Shown piece after piece: positions 1 through 11,959 of a stretch of DNA of 64,000 nucleotides. Position numbers and translations under genes: made by a program. The stretch is taken from contig JAUFSD010000024.1 in assembly GCA_033030425.1 (NCBI GenBank), forward strand, positions 992,001 to 1,056,000. Reading direction: 5' to 3'. Each line of letters starts with the position of its first letter. Within the stretch, counting starts at the first letter, position 1. The notes beneath the pieces were generated by a model that had not been told where the DNA came from, did no database searches, and saw nothing but the letters and a program-made list of their open reading frames with translations. This DNA comes from Verpa conica. Its lineage: Eukaryota; Ascomycota; Pezizomycetes; Pezizales; Morchellaceae.

Positions 1-287
1 AGACAGGCGTAATAGGAAGGGCTGGCTCATATGAACTAATGGGTATACGTATTAGTAGTAATACAAGGCCAATGATCAGTTAGGCAACTTACCCAGCCTG
101 GTCCCCTCTGTCCATACAAATCACAAATTCTGGCACAGGCTCAGACTCGATAGTGATAGGGGGTATCTTCCGCTTCAGCATGCAGCAGGAGAAGATGCGG
201 TTTTTGAGAGTTTCGAAAAAAAGGGTTGTGAAACCCCAGTTACCTGTTTTGCGTGTTAGTTTTATATATATGTAGGTACTAGCTGAT

Positions 288-1045
288 CTAACCGTTATTG
301 AATAATCTAGCAGTCAACCAGGCTCTTATGTCAGGTGCAACCATCGTATTGGGTGGAATTATAGTAGTGGGGTCTCCCCTAGTCGGGGGTTCACTAGGAT
401 TGGTCTCTCCAAGACAGATACTGGCTGTAATGGAGGTCAGGATTGAGTCCCATGTGGAAGAGGTGGCTTTTTGTTGAATGTTAGTTTTGTATTGGGATGG
501 GCGGTGGAATAAAACGTACCACTAGCTGAGGAGCTGTATCTGAGATCTGTAGGGTTATAAAACGTTAGAAGGTTCCCATGTAGCGGTGTTAGTCTTACTA
601 TTGATGCCATCTCCAAGCTCAATATCGCACCACCCATTACTGTACTGAGAGCCAGTACTCGGAGCGTCAATATCGTAGGTTGCAGTGGAGGCAGTGTTAA
701 GAACTAATAGCAAGGTCAACCACAATCCTGTAATATGGAGACAAGTACCATACAGTCCATCGATCCGGTCCTGCGAGTGTTCATCCTATCACCCCCGCCG
801 TCCTTCCTAGGAATACCTAAGTATGCAGCACCACCAGTGACGATGGGGTCAATAGTGTTATTGTTGTCTCCACCCCATTCGTCTCCGGGATTACCGAGAT
901 CAACTGGGTCAAGGCTATCGCGATAGTTCACACCCATGAGGCCGAGATCGGTGCTAGTTTCGTGAGTGGTTGTTCCTAAGTAAGTCAGCCACCCCGTTAA
1001 CCCACCAAGAAACAAAAAAACACTCACTGTTCCTTGCATCTTCAC
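288..1045 (-). CDS. Predicted secreted or membrane orphan protein, 4 exons, 187 aa
   Basis: I do not recognise this family. The model joins exons 1045-817, 727-599, 546-520 and 466-288. All junctions are phase 1, and the frame stays open to a TAG at 288. Introns are 89, 52 and 53 nt; the last two have good donors (GTAAGA, GTACGT) and CTAAC-type branch sites. The N-terminus begins MKMQGTVSVFLFLGG, a hydrophobic signal-like segment; a second Met lies two codons in. Asp/Asn/Gly-rich sequence follows (residues about 25-70). A second hydrophobic stretch, LWLTLLLVLNTASTA, begins exon 2. The C-terminal half is Ser/Thr/Pro-rich with two cysteines (GWCDIE, SICLGE). The second hydrophobic stretch could instead be the signal of a shorter product, but its frame has no upstream Met without the first exon. 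The reading is based on splice logic alone. Confidence 0.5.
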
Positions 1046-2467
1046 TCGTTAGAGCACACCAATCCATCATCACCGCCCCGTCAAGAACGCCCACCCCGGG
1101 ATCTAAAAAGCAACAACACAGAGATGAGTAAATCGACGCATTGTATCAAAAAGACATCTGGCGGGATTATATACCATTCATTGTATTTTTTATCTCTATT
1201 TTCCGCAAAAAGAAAGAGGAACCCTACCTCAGCTAGAAATGAGTTGCGAGGGATGAAAGAACAGAGAAAGGCCGCGACAAGCGATATGTAACTGCGTGTT
1301 GTGCATCACGGGGGGGGCTCATATAATAGAGAACACAATATATGCAGGTACCAACTAGCTAATACCCTTCCTCCCCCATCTCTCTCTCTCCACCTTCACG
1401 AGGGGAGGTTTTCCTATAAACCACATGCTACTCTTGACAATTCATCTATGTGGTGTTCTTTTTTTTTAGACGCCGAATTGGATTTCAGCTTACGGGAGTG
1501 ATTTTTGATCATTGGTTTTTTATGATGTTGTACGAAGCGGGAGAGGGGGGGGAAACTATAATCTTCAGCTGAAACTGCAGCTTCCTCGGATGGATTATTG
1601 ATAGTATCGGCGAAGATATCTCACTTAGGATCTTTATCTTGGGTTTTGAGTGCCGATTGTAGGGTTGAGATCTGTGGTGGTCTTCAACTACCGGGGTGGG
1701 TGGGGTGATGGTTAAAAGGACTTGCAGAGGATTGGGGGATTGGATGAATTATCTATCTTGGGGTATCTTATCCGCGGGGGGAGGGTCAAGTGTATACACG
1801 CTGTGCTATGGGGGGGCGTTGCCACGGAGGAAAGAGGGAGAAGCTCAAAGAAGGGTGTAAGTATATTGAATGGTTTTATTACTGAGGTGGTAAGAATCGG
1901 GAGACCAGAATGTCGGGATTTGGGTAGACGAGTAAAGACATTTTCATGAGCTGAATTGCATGTTTCACGACTTGGATAATATATAGGGATAGCCCAAGAG
2001 GTACAGGGGATAATATATACCGAGAGGAGTACAGGATGTACTGTGACAAGGGTCAGCTGCAGCCAAGACTCGCGTAAAAGCTTGTCTTTCGAGGGCGATC
2101 AACTCTTGAGATCTGGGGAATGAATAGGAGTATGTCTTATCATAAGGGAGAGTGTATAGACTGATATATTATGGAATACAGAGACTGATAGAGGGATATC
2201 AGAAGGTGTTGATCATTTCCACTGTTCTCATGCTGGGCGCGTCTCTCACCATCACTCAGCCATTCCTTCCACTCATCGACACTCCCCTCCACTCCCTCCA
2301 CTCCCTCCACTCCACTCCACTCCACTCCACTCCACTCCATTCCCCTTCTCCACTTCCTCCACTCCCCCTCCCCTCCCTCCACTCCCCCAACCACACCACC
2401 CATCCCAGCAATTGGCGCACACAAACCACAGTCACTTTCACCCACAGTCCCAAACGCGTCCCCAACA
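1046..2467. other. Intergenic, upstream of the C2H2 gene
   Basis: No convincing coding sequence. The right part contains a pyrimidine-rich CTCC/ACTCC tract (described separately) leading into the C2H2 gene. The short open frames here are low-complexity or lack homology-like features. Confidence 0.5.
2279..2400. repeat. ACTCC pentamer and CTCC-rich pyrimidine tract
   Basis: About 120 bases of C/T-rich sequence with at least five consecutive ACTCC units near 2308-2338 and further CTCCA units on each side. It ends less than 100 bases before the start codon of the C2H2 protein, so it probably lies in its promoter or 5' UTR. Long open frames on both strands here are an effect of the repeat. Confidence 0.8.
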
Positions 2468-3479
2468 ATGTCATCACCCGCCTCCTCTTCCTCCTCCTCC
2501 TTCTCCTCCCTCTCATCCGCCATGGACTCCCCCGCCGCAGCCCACCCCCGTACCCCCAGCAAACGCGCCACCTCCGCCGCCTACTCAGACCACACACACT
2601 CCCCCCTCCTCGCCCACCACCACAGCCCCCTCCCCCACGGCGCCGGCGACTCCGACATCTCCAGCGACACCTCTGGCTCTGTCCCCGGCTCCCCAGGCGG
2701 CGCCGGCGACGACGACTTTGACCACGCGGAGCAGGTCACGGTGTGCAAATGGGACGGCTGCGAGCAGGACATGGGCGACATGGACGCCCTCGTGAAGCAC
2801 ATACACGATGAGCACATTGGCTCCCGAAGAGCAAAGTATGCATGCGAATGGGACGACTGCACAAGGAAAGGGATGGCCCATGCGAGTGGTTACGCTCTGA
2901 GAGCACATATGCGGAGCCATACCAAAGAAAAACCATTTTATTGCACTTTACCAGGTGAGCCTCTCCCTCTCTCTCTTCTTCCCCCAGGGATACTACTGAC
3001 ATGCGGATATAGAATGTGATCGCTCATTCACACGCTCTGACGCACTGGCGAAACACATGCGCACAGTTCACGAAACAGAAGCACTCCGACCTAGTGATCC
3101 GATCCCTAAATCGCATCCGAACCACCCTCACAACCAGAACGCCGCGCCATCAACTCACAGAGCACCCTCGACCTCGCCATCTGCATCTTCGTCTTCATCA
3201 GAGGGTAAGCGGAATCCATGGTACCTGCCAGAAGACGGGTTTGATCATGATGAGGACTCAAGACCCCCGAAGGAGCTTGTAAAGCTGCTGAAGCGCAAAT
3301 TGGCCTGGGCTGAGCAGAGCCGTGATGAGCTGCGATCAACGCTGGAGGGCTTGGAGAAGAGGAGGAAGATTGGGTGGATTAGAAAAGAGGTATTGTTGGA
3401 TAGGGTTATTGAGGGAGAGGTAGGCGAAGGTGAGGCTAGAGGGTTGAGTTTGGATTTGAGTGTGGGTGAACATATGTGA
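2468..3479 (+). CDS. C2H2 zinc finger protein, possibly INO80 subunit Iec1-like, 317 aa
   Basis: Two exons, 2468-2954 and 3013-3479, joined by a 58-nt intron (GTGAGC...ATATAG); the junction completes a Glu codon in the third finger. Residues 1-90 are Ser/Pro/Ala-rich. Three C2H2 fingers follow: C-x4-C-x12-H-x4-H beginning CKWDGCEQD, a degenerate-spaced C-x4-C-x15-H-x3-H beginning CEWDDC, and C-x4-C-x12-H-x4-H beginning CTLPECDRSF. A TKEKPF-type linker precedes the third. A Ser/Pro-rich spacer leads to a charged helical segment (PPKELVKLLKRKLAWAEQ) that could be a coiled coil. Finger arrangement plus a basic C-terminal helix recalls the YY1/GLI-like Iec1 subunit of the fission-yeast INO80 chromatin remodeller. 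That assignment is inference; a general DNA-binding protein is the alternative. The start is the first Met in frame after the pyrimidine tract. Confidence 0.85.
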
Positions 3480-5544
3480 ATGACTAGGGTAATATTGTGG
3501 ACTTTTTTTTCTTTCTCTTTTTGTAGATTGGTAGATTGGTTGTGTTTTTTTTTTGGGGGGGGGGATTACTTTGTTTCCCTACACTTTTTTTTCTTTTTTA
3601 GTTTGGCGGGGTTCTGGGTGTATATTTTTTTTTTTTTTCAATGGTATATAATTTTATGAGGAAAGGTTTTCATAATCTAGTTTGTGTGTCTGGGTGATTT
3701 GGGGGGGGGGGTTTAAATTGAGATATATTTAATCCAGTGTATGGATTAAGCTATTGCTCTGCTTTTTAATTCGTATTTGAGTAGGGACAAAGAAGGGGGT
3801 ATTAAATTACTGAGAATCTACTTTCTAAGCATCCTATTCTAAACATTACCACACTCACTTCCTCTACTGAATGAATGAATGAATGAATGAATTTATCATA
3901 AGTACATGCAACCCTGAGGTTATGGTACCCACACTAGCGCACTAACAAACTACACAAATAAAACACAAAACAAAACTTCCAAACAAATTACTCCCCATTC
4001 TCCCAGTCTGACTCTTCCCCAAACTTCTTTACCACGTCCTCTTCTCCATAAGTATTTTTTCAGTCTTACTACCTCCAAGTATTCTTTGTCACTCCACTTC
4101 CTCTACTATCTACCCCTGGAAAAGTTTTCATAAACTCTAGTATCCCGTCTACCATACGTACTCGCCACACTCAACTATCTCAAAACACATAACGCACCCC
4201 TCCGTCTCCTAACGCCAGATATAAAACTTACCGCTGCATAGACACTTTAAAGCACAGTTCATCTAGCATAAGTCGAACACCGTAGTAAGAAGACTCGCAG
4301 CGTAGTAGGCTATCCCCCAAAACCTAACTTTTACTAATGTGCCATAGAGGGCTTTCACTGACTACAGTGGCTCATACTAACCTTTGGGAAACAGCTTATA
4401 TGCTTTTGATGGACTAGGTGTTTTCGGGATAAGGGGGCGTGGGTAGGTGGTAAAGGGGTAACTGGAGTTAGTGAAGTGAGTAGTGAGTGTTTGGGTGTGG
4501 GGTTGTGGAGTGGGCTAGTGTGAATGTGTAGTGTTTACTTAGTTTAGTACTGATGCGTGTGTGGCTGTGAGGTGTAGTTGGTCTGTGGTGGTTGTGGGTA
4601 GGGTGTATGTATGCTGTGGTTAGTATGTCTCCTGTGACGAGTGGTGGAATGCCGTGGTGGATTGTAGCGCTGGTGGGGTTTAATGCGTATGTGAATTGGT
4701 TGGGTTTTCGGTAGGTGGGAGAATGTAGCTGAGTAACTGGTTGGGTCATCTCTCTGGTGAGTGTTGGATAGCTTTATGGAGGTTTTAGGAGGGTTTTTGT
4801 TTGAGACACTTAAGAAATGGTTTCGGACGCTGAGACGGGTTGTGCTGTATCAAGTCGGTCTGTTTGTGTTGTGGAAATAGCTCACATAGGTCTGTGAAGT
4901 AGGCGAGGTCACTTGTGTTCAGGTTGTTTTTTCGGATATGGTTAATATTTCATGAATACTGGCGTGGATATTTGGAGGATCCGCGCGAGGAGTTCGGGTA
5001 GTTTGGGTGGGTCGTGATAGAAGGTATAAGATCTTGAGATTTTGTAAGCTTTTCGGGAATTTTTGTGGTTAAGAGAGGACTCTTGTGATATCTCTGATGT
5101 GGATTTGGGAGGGGATAAAAGAGTTCAAAAGTCATGTCGCAGTGCTAGTGCTGGTTATATATTTATTTGTACTGGATCCGGTTAGTTGGTTATAATAATC
5201 ATTAGTATCCACTAGCTAAGGAGGATATCTTCACTTGAGTTGTGTCTTACAGTCGTCTTTAGTGTGCATCACAAATAATCACTCGCCGCAAATTCCTGCG
5301 CGTGTAGAAACTCTATCTGAATACCAGATATCTTTAAAAGGGGCGCCGTTTATAGTGGATGAATAGAATTGTTTTCAAGTAATTACTCTAGGTATATATA
5401 GTCTTATAGCCTCTAATCACACAGTAGATTATAAGATCATTGGTCGCTCTCTTCTGCTGTTTACACCCTTGGTGGGGTAATAATCGTTATATCTTCTGAG
5501 AGAAAAACCAACTCCCAACCGCAACCCCCCCACAAGCATCTAAA
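3480..5544. other. Intergenic with homopolymer runs and one inserted repeat
   Basis: Immediately downstream of the C2H2 gene there are several T and G runs (about 3500-3710), probably 3' UTR and flank. A 226-bp retrotransposed fragment sits at 3869-4094 (separate entry). The rest, 4100-5540, is AT-rich with GT-rich patches on the plus strand and no supported gene. Confidence 0.5.
3869..4094 (-). mobile_element. 5'-truncated retroelement fragment, subfamily A, with 13-bp target duplication
   Basis: The sequence cacttcctctact occurs at 3856-3868 and again at 4095-4107, flanking a 226-bp insertion. The insertion starts on the plus strand with six GAAT units followed by TTATCATAAGTACATGC. Read on the minus strand it therefore ends with an (ATTC)n tail, as expected of a non-LTR retroelement that primed at the nick. 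It shares its terminal 40 or so bases with the other copies listed here and is the longest copy with both duplications visible. The minus-strand part furthest from the tail has a short open stretch ending in a stop, but it is too short to identify a source. Confidence 0.8.
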
Positions 5545-6161
5545 ATGCACCCTACCATCCTAAAGACCATTTCCAAAACTTTCAGTATCTTTAATAGGTT
5601 GAATTTACAGAAACAGGCTAAAGGTGCTAACTCTACTGATGATGCAGCTCCTTCAGACAAAACCCATGCACTCATAGATGATGCAGCTGTCGAAAAACTC
5701 CGTGGTAAGAGGAAAACGCAGAAGAATCCAATCCCACTTCCGAAAAGCTAACCTCACTACTAACACCATCAGTGCCCCGATCCATGACTAAAAAACAACG
5801 CCACGCCGCCAAAACAGCCCTCAAAAAAGCAGCCAAGAGAGCAGCCTTCGAAAAAAAACTCATCCGTCGATCAAACGAGCGGTTCTTCACGCGTGGCGCA
5901 GAGCATCTCGCTGCTGTCAAGAAGCAGGAGGAGTGTGAAGCGGCGTTGGAGCGGTATCGTGCACGGAGGTGGTTTGTTATGGGAAGTAAGAAGATTTCAA
6001 TGGATGAGGATATGAAGGCCGTTAAGAGAGATGAAGCGATGGCGATGCAGGCTTTGGCCCCGATTCAGAGACCGCTTAGGTATGGGGCTGCTCAGGGGGG
6101 TGGGTCGTGGTGTGAAGAGGGGAATGTCATATCGGATGTGCCTGTATGGGGGTCGTGGTAG
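5545..6161 (+). CDS. Small basic orphan protein, 2 exons, 182 aa
   Basis: Not recognised. Exons 5545-5704 and 5773-6161 are joined across a 68-nt intron with a GTAAGA donor, a CTACTAAC branch site and a CAG acceptor; the split codon becomes Val and the frame is kept. The first exon starts MHPTILKTISKTFS, a short amphipathic basic N-terminus that might be a mitochondrial or nucleolar signal. The second exon has a strongly basic Ala/Lys helix (KKQRHAAKTALKKAAKRA) followed by a charged helical region and ends VPVWGSW. The clean intron and consistent codon use argue for a real gene; function is unknown. Confidence 0.6.
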
Positions 6162-6619
6162 GTACTTATCTATACTCTGCTCTGTTCCAGGGTTGGGTTG
6201 GTTATGACCTTTGTTAATCTGTGTCTGCTGTGTGTGTTTATAATACACTGCGTTCTTGGGTTCTTATAGGTATACCTGTCTTTGTAAGTGGTTTGGTTCC
6301 TTAGCTGTATACTAGGTTGAATATAAAACAGCGAGGATTAGAGTTATACTCTTGTAGTCTCTCCTTGCCCCAGTCAGAAATGTTTTACCAAAGACTCCCT
6401 CTTCATCTTTCTGTTCTACTATAATTATTTGTCCACCTAGCTACCAATTAGTTCCCACCCTTCATAGTCACTCACTCGCTCACAGAGCTCTACTTCATAA
6501 CCAACGCCAAGCCCACAAATCCAGGGTTAGGTCTCCAGAGCCTCAACCAAAAATTTAGCAGATTCACTCTCATCATCACTCACGCCCATCCCACCAATTG
6601 GCCCACCAACACCGCAAAC
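6162..6619. other. Intergenic, promoter side of TIM54
   Basis: About 460 bases between two plus-strand genes. CT-rich sequence at 6360-6490 precedes the TIM54 start. No gene is seen. Confidence 0.5.
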
Positions 6620-7946
6620 ATGGGGTCCACACCGCCCCCAAAGAAACCCGAAGGCAACCCAGCCTTCAGATACATGGGTCTCTCTCTCCTCCTCCTCCTC
6701 AAGACATCCACACCTACTAACACACACACTACCAGGACTCCCCAACATCAAAGCCAAACTCCCATCCCGCAACTGGCTCATATTCTTCGCCATAACGGGT
6801 ACTTTCGGCGGGATAGTATACCACGACCGCCGGGAGCAAAAACGCATACAAAAGCTGTGGTGCTCGCGGGTCTCCCACCTCGCTCTTGAACCACTCGGGA
6901 CTATGGAACTACCTCGAAAAGTCACCGTATACCTCTCTGCGCCGCCCGGCAGCGGGACGGATATTCGCCCGGCGCAGGAGCATTTCCGGGATTTTGTCAA
7001 GCCTGTGTTTGTTGCGGCGGCGCTGGAGGTGGAGTTTGTGGAGGGGAGGCGGATGGGTGAGCTGAGACATAAGGTTGCCGAGGGCGTGAGGAGGAGACGG
7101 AGAGGTGATGCGGGTGAGCGCGATGAGGATGATGTTGTTGAGGAGAGTAGGCGCAAGTTGGGTATTGTGAGGGTGGGTGATGTTCAGGGTGATGTGGTGG
7201 TGGGTCGGCATGCGTGGAAGGAGTATGTGGCGGGCTTGCATGAGGGGTGGTTGGGTCCGCTTGAAGCGCCACTTGACGAAGACGAAGAAGCGCGACGGAG
7301 GGGTATTGCGGATGATATCCAACGTGCGGATGACCCCCAGCACCCCGATGATGCGCAGGGGGGTGATGAGCAGGTGCTCAAGATTGAAGATGTAGTAGCG
7401 GAGGTGGAGAAGAAAGAGGAGGAGAAGAAGGAGGAGAAATTGAAACCTCTTGTAACACCGCCTTATATCCTTCCGGCGGCGTATGCATCTACACAGCTTC
7501 CGAGTAATGTTCCACACACCTTTGATCCCGTGGGTGTGGTGCATTTCCCGCATATTCTTGGGTTCTTGAATACGCCGATTCGGTTTTATCGCTTTGTGAC
7601 AAGGAGGCATCTTGCTGATGAGTGTGGGCGCGAGGCGGCGGCGATTGCGCTGGGGGCTTACTCGAGGCCGTTTTATCACTCGCCGGACCCGAGTGCTACG
7701 ATGAGTACTGAGGCGGATGTGGAGGCTGGACTCAAGGCGGATAAAGAGACTGGGGAGGTCGAGGAGGAACTGAAGGTGGAAGAGGGTGACTGGCCAAAGA
7801 AGTACTGGAAAGATCAGAATCTGAGGGGTGTGTGGCAGGAAGCGGTGGTGTTGGATGGGAGGATAGGCGAACGGATGAGGAAGTTCTTTTGGCCGCCGAG
7901 GCTGGAAACTGAGAATGGGTTGAAAGAGGAGTTGATGGGGGAATAA
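6620..7946 (+). CDS. TIM54: Mitochondrial inner membrane translocase subunit Tim54, 422 aa
   Basis: Tim54 is a component of the TIM22 complex, which inserts carrier proteins into the mitochondrial inner membrane. Exons 6620-6677 and 6736-7946 flank a 58-nt intron; the join gives MGLPNIKAKLPSRNW, then one membrane span (NWLIFFAITGTFGGIVY, about residues 31-47) and a basic HDRREQKRIQKLW segment. The IMS part holds the family's LPRKVTVYLSAPPG and RPAQEHFRDFVKPVF region, and a C-terminal block including PPYILPAAYAST and FDPVGVVHFPHILGF. Arg/Glu-rich low-complexity inserts occur at about residues 130-160 and 260-280. The length fits the fungal family (about 420-480). The start is the first Met, shortly before the span, leaving no long presequence, as usual for Tim54. 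Long antisense frames here are shadows. Confidence 0.92.
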
Positions 7947-8889
7947 ATATGCTCATGAGAGTGGTGTATGGGTTGTGCATAGTCTTCGTCTTGTGTATAT
8001 ATATTGGTGACCTTTCTACTCCCCTTAAAAGTTTGAATGGACTGTGGCGTCATGATCGTGAAGATATATAATAGAAGATATAGTCTTGATGTGCCCTTGA
8101 GTTTGTACGGAATATAGGATTTTGGTGGCTCTATGGGGCCGTTTACTGGAGAGTTGAGTGTATGGCCGGTACAGGGACTAGATATAATTAGGCCAATATA
8201 GGGCTTCCTCAAGCTCACCACAACCAGACCAGTGACTCCAACTATTACTTATTTGGGAAGCTTCCCTGTTGTAGTTTATATAGTAAAGGAGATAGAGCCA
8301 AGTATCGATCAAGGGTATACATATAGGGCTCGGGAGACCTCATTCCCTAAGTAGTCAGTCTATACTCTCATCTTTCTATTTGATAATTAAGAATAATGTA
8401 GAGATTTATATTCGCAGTAACAAAGGGGACATCTCCCGAGGGACTTTCATCCCTTATATATTCTCTAGCTCATCGAGGAGCGTACCCAAGCCCTATTTCA
8501 GGACCTTAATAATTTCTATTGGGCTGACTAAAAGCTCTATTTTTACCTAACCCAATCTACCTGTGTATTACCAGCACTATACCTATTATAGATACCTTTC
8601 TTTAATAAGCGTATCGAGTGATGGGCTATGATTAACACCGTCTACCACAACACATCCAAGGTCTAGGAAAAGGGTCAGAATCTAGGGAGCTTAAAAAGCT
8701 TTATAATTTTATTTTATAATCTTGATCAGTACAATTCCGATTAGAGTATCCCTATAAAGAGAAAGACTTTGGGCCTGCGCTGCACTATAAGTTTAAATTA
8801 GAATAGAGAGAGTGGTATAAGAGAAGCCTTCACATACATCAAGTATCTTCCGGCTCCGGGATATCTTGACAGTCGTTATTGTAACCCAC
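7947..8889. other. Intergenic, AT-rich, possible decayed coding sequence
   Basis: AT-rich. Around 8460-8530 one plus frame reads like degraded coding sequence broken by stop codons, but I cannot assign it to a family. No intact gene. Confidence 0.4.
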
Positions 8890-9938
8890 CTACTTTGGCG
8901 ACTCCGTAGTAGTAGTGCGATTGGTGCCAATATATGATCTTGCTCTTTTCAAAGAATTAGGATTATCATAAAGCGCGTCTCCATCAACATGGCACCTCTT
9001 CTTTGTCCTCACTTTCCCCTCTCTTCTAGCGTAAGCAAAAACGTCAGTATCCCTAGAAGTGGTCGAATTAGTAGGAGAGAGACTAGGTTGTCTAACACTC
9101 GGTCCTCCACCAGAATAATCCATATTTTCCGCATTTTTAAGTATCGCGTCGAGGGAAAAGAAAGGAGGAGTTTTTGGGTTTAGATAGGAAAACTCTAATT
9201 CCCTCTCGATCCTTCTCATTTCTCTCTCGTGCCTTTCCTTGCGTCTGTTGTCACTGATTGCCTTCTCTGTCTTTCTCCGCTCGGTTTCTGCTTCGGTCTC
9301 TTCGTTGCAGTCATTCATTATTTGTCGCTGGGATTGGGTTAGTTTGCTTTTAGGTGGGGTTGGTCTGTTTCTGTCGTCTTTATCGTAGGTGGGGCTGTGA
9401 AGCATCCTCCAGTGAGGGCCGAGGAAGTTAGGAGTGTTTTCGTGATTATCCAATGTATCTTGTGTATTAGACATGACTTTTTCGTGCAATCCCAGAGTAG
9501 TAGAACCTTGGTAGTCCCTATATTGCTGTGTGGTTGGAGAGTTAGATTGACTAGAATCTAGAAAGTTGTCGAAATCTACACCAAGAACCAACATAAGCTA
9601 AGCCCCCCCCCCCACAACCAAAAAAAATCTATCAGGGAAAGATAAAATTCCATACGCAAATCTTCATCCCCCACCAACTCGCGGACTACATTAGTCTCAT
9701 AGAGTAACCAGGGGTTATTCCTGTAGAAAATGAAAAGTCTCTTCCTGCGGTGGCCCACACGCTCATTGTTGTCTGTCAGTTTGTGGCCATAGTTGTGTAT
9801 TCTATGCGTGAGACGGTCGAGGCTTTCGCATGCGCATGTAGGTGGGAATATTAAATTGCGCTTTGTGAGAGGTACTGATTCTGCTCGATGACGGGGTGGG
9901 GGTTTACGAGAAAGTCGTGCTTTTTTAGCTCTAAGCAT
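8890..9938 (-). CDS. Orphan basic protein with coiled coil, 2 exons, 322 aa
   Basis: Not recognised. Exons 9938-9656 and 9575-8890 are joined by an 80-nt intron (GTATGG donor, GTGTAG acceptor); the junction gives DEDLHFDNFLDSS and total coding length divides by three. The N-terminal third is Arg/Lys-rich with a CxC (PPTCACES). A long Glu/Arg-rich helix spans about residues 205-240 (RRKTEKAISDNRRKERHERE) and would form a coiled coil. The C-terminus is polar and Ser/Thr-rich with a nuclear-signal-like KKR patch. The other acceptor candidate, at the CTTAG a few bases upstream, puts the frame out. A nuclear protein is possible, but this is speculation. Confidence 0.5.
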
Positions 9939-11959
9939 ATTTATGGTAGATTGTTGTTGTGGTGTTTGGGTGTGGGGGGTTGGTTCTTTTCTCGGTGGGT
10001 TTATATTTACAAAATCATGCCAAGGCTTGTGGGTTCTGGGGGTCTATAGATCGGTGTTTGTTTGGTATATTTACCAGCTGTGTAAACGTTGGTATGAGAA
10101 TATAAATTATTCTTCACCTAGATATGGATATATAAGAGCTCTTTTATCTGTTGTTTTGAAATAGATGTGTGGGTTGGTTGGTTTTTCATAGATGCTTAGT
10201 ACTCCGGTTCTCATATGTCTATGCTTTCTTAGGATACGTCTCTCTTTAAAGTTGTCATAAAGTCTCCGAGACTTTTATGGAAATTGTCCGCCTATAATAG
10301 CTAATGATATAAGCAAGCGAAACACTGCTTGATTCCTTGCTATTATGCGTAGTTTGAAAGCTTTCTTCCAGCATATAGTGGACTATTAATTACCGAGTGA
10401 CTATTCATGACGTAGATCTGTCATCCATGAGCTCCGTTATGAGCCTGATGGGGCGAGTAGGGATATAGTAAGTATTATAATACAAACATAGGAGTGCAAT
10501 ATTAGATTGGTGGTAAATGAGTAGGATATATGGTACGGGAAGTAATCAAATCAGTTGTTTCTATTTAATCACTTTATTCAACCTACCGATGACCTATATA
10601 TGTGTGATTGATCACTTAAGTTACTGGTTATTGGTAGAGGTATAATTATTAGGTTTAGTGTTATTGAACCTATAGTTTTTAGGGTATACTAGAGCACAGG
10701 CCCAGATGAAAAATAACCAGTCGTGTTTAGGTGTGTATCCCTAATTAAGAAACAGTTCCAAAAGGTACTATACGCGTACTATAGGTACTGTACTTTCTTC
10801 TAAAAAAATATTATTTTATTGCACCACTTATCTTTTAATCTATTTTCTCTCATCCTCTTCAATAGCTGGGTGAGACTTCTGTCTGAGTAAACCGAAGGAA
10901 TAGTTATAATACCCACATCTTTCTCCGTACCTAGATATTTCCAAAGCACCAATTCTCTTAGCAATTGCCGTTTTTTTCTATTGGACTTCCCCACGGCCCA
11001 AATTCGCACCAGATTAATCCATGAACAGTCTCATGTTCAATAACAGGATCATGTTCAGAGAAATATCATATTAAGCCAGCTATCTGATACAGTGTCTGCA
11101 TATGGGAATGATACCATAAATGACGCTCCTCTGCAGAAGCCAGCTGACCAACTTTACATCCCAAGCCGTTTACTTCGCACAAGATAACTTTTTATCCATA
11201 GATTAATATAGTAGTTTCTATCTATGCCCCTGGTGCGCATCGACTCTATGTACATGTATGTAGACTTCTAATCAACGCCAACGAAGCATCCAAAACCAGC
11301 AGAGACAAAAAAGCCTAGTATAATCTCTCGCAAAAAGAATCAAAATCACAGCCTCTATCAGGCTATGTACAGTTGCAGTCTCTAGACCTGTAAAATTTTC
11401 AACAGTGACCCCCACTATACGTATATGACCTGTGATTCTAGTGTATCAGCCAATTATAATTTTTTGCTAGCCGCCGAAGACCTTTGCTTGTGCTATTCGC
11501 CTGGCTCCGGAGATGGTATTTGTCATTATGCATTGACTACTAACTTGGCCTATAGGCTGTGTTCCATAGTAAGCGGGCCCCCTGCGTTGATCGGAGATCA
11601 GCGACGGATATTAGCAATGCGTAATTTATCATAAAAATTTCTGCAGGGATACAGGAGACTTGAATCTAGTAACCTATCTGATATTTTTTTCGGAGGAAGG
11701 TGGAGATTTGTGACCTTCGACATATTTAAAAGAATAATTTACGCACTTTGTAGTTCCAAGACTAAAGATAAAATGATTGATAATAATTTTACGTACTTTG
11801 TAGTTCTATGACTAAAGGGAAATAAAACGATTGATAATAATGATCCTCCAGTTTCCAGAAGCAAAACAAAACGAAAAAACAAAACATATGGAGTCCATAA
11901 CTGAGTCCGTAACAGAATAAAACTCCGTTTCAATAACCTACTCCCTTAACTCTTTCAAT
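9939..11959. other. Intergenic desert with a tandem repeat
   Basis: AT-rich, no convincing gene. It contains a two-copy tandem repeat at 11733-11834. Short open frames (60-75 codons) have no supporting features. Confidence 0.5.
11733..11834. repeat. Imperfect tandem duplication, about 50-bp unit, two copies
   Basis: Two adjacent units share AATAATTT, then ACGCACTTTGTAGTTC or ACGTACTTTGTAGTTC, then GACTAAAG and ATTGAT. The second unit has a few extra bases. A third partial unit (AATAAT) follows. It lies downstream of the prenylcysteine oxidase gene. Confidence 0.75.

Noticed and set aside
2140..2597. Gly/Glu/Val-rich minus-strand frames with WSGVEWSGVE repeats
   Set aside because: Produced by the ACTCC repeat and the antisense of the C2H2 gene's Ser-rich start.
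6909..7679. 256-codon antisense frame opposite TIM54
   Set aside because: It is the complement of a well-supported gene with biased codon use; composition is Arg/His/Thr-rich without domains.
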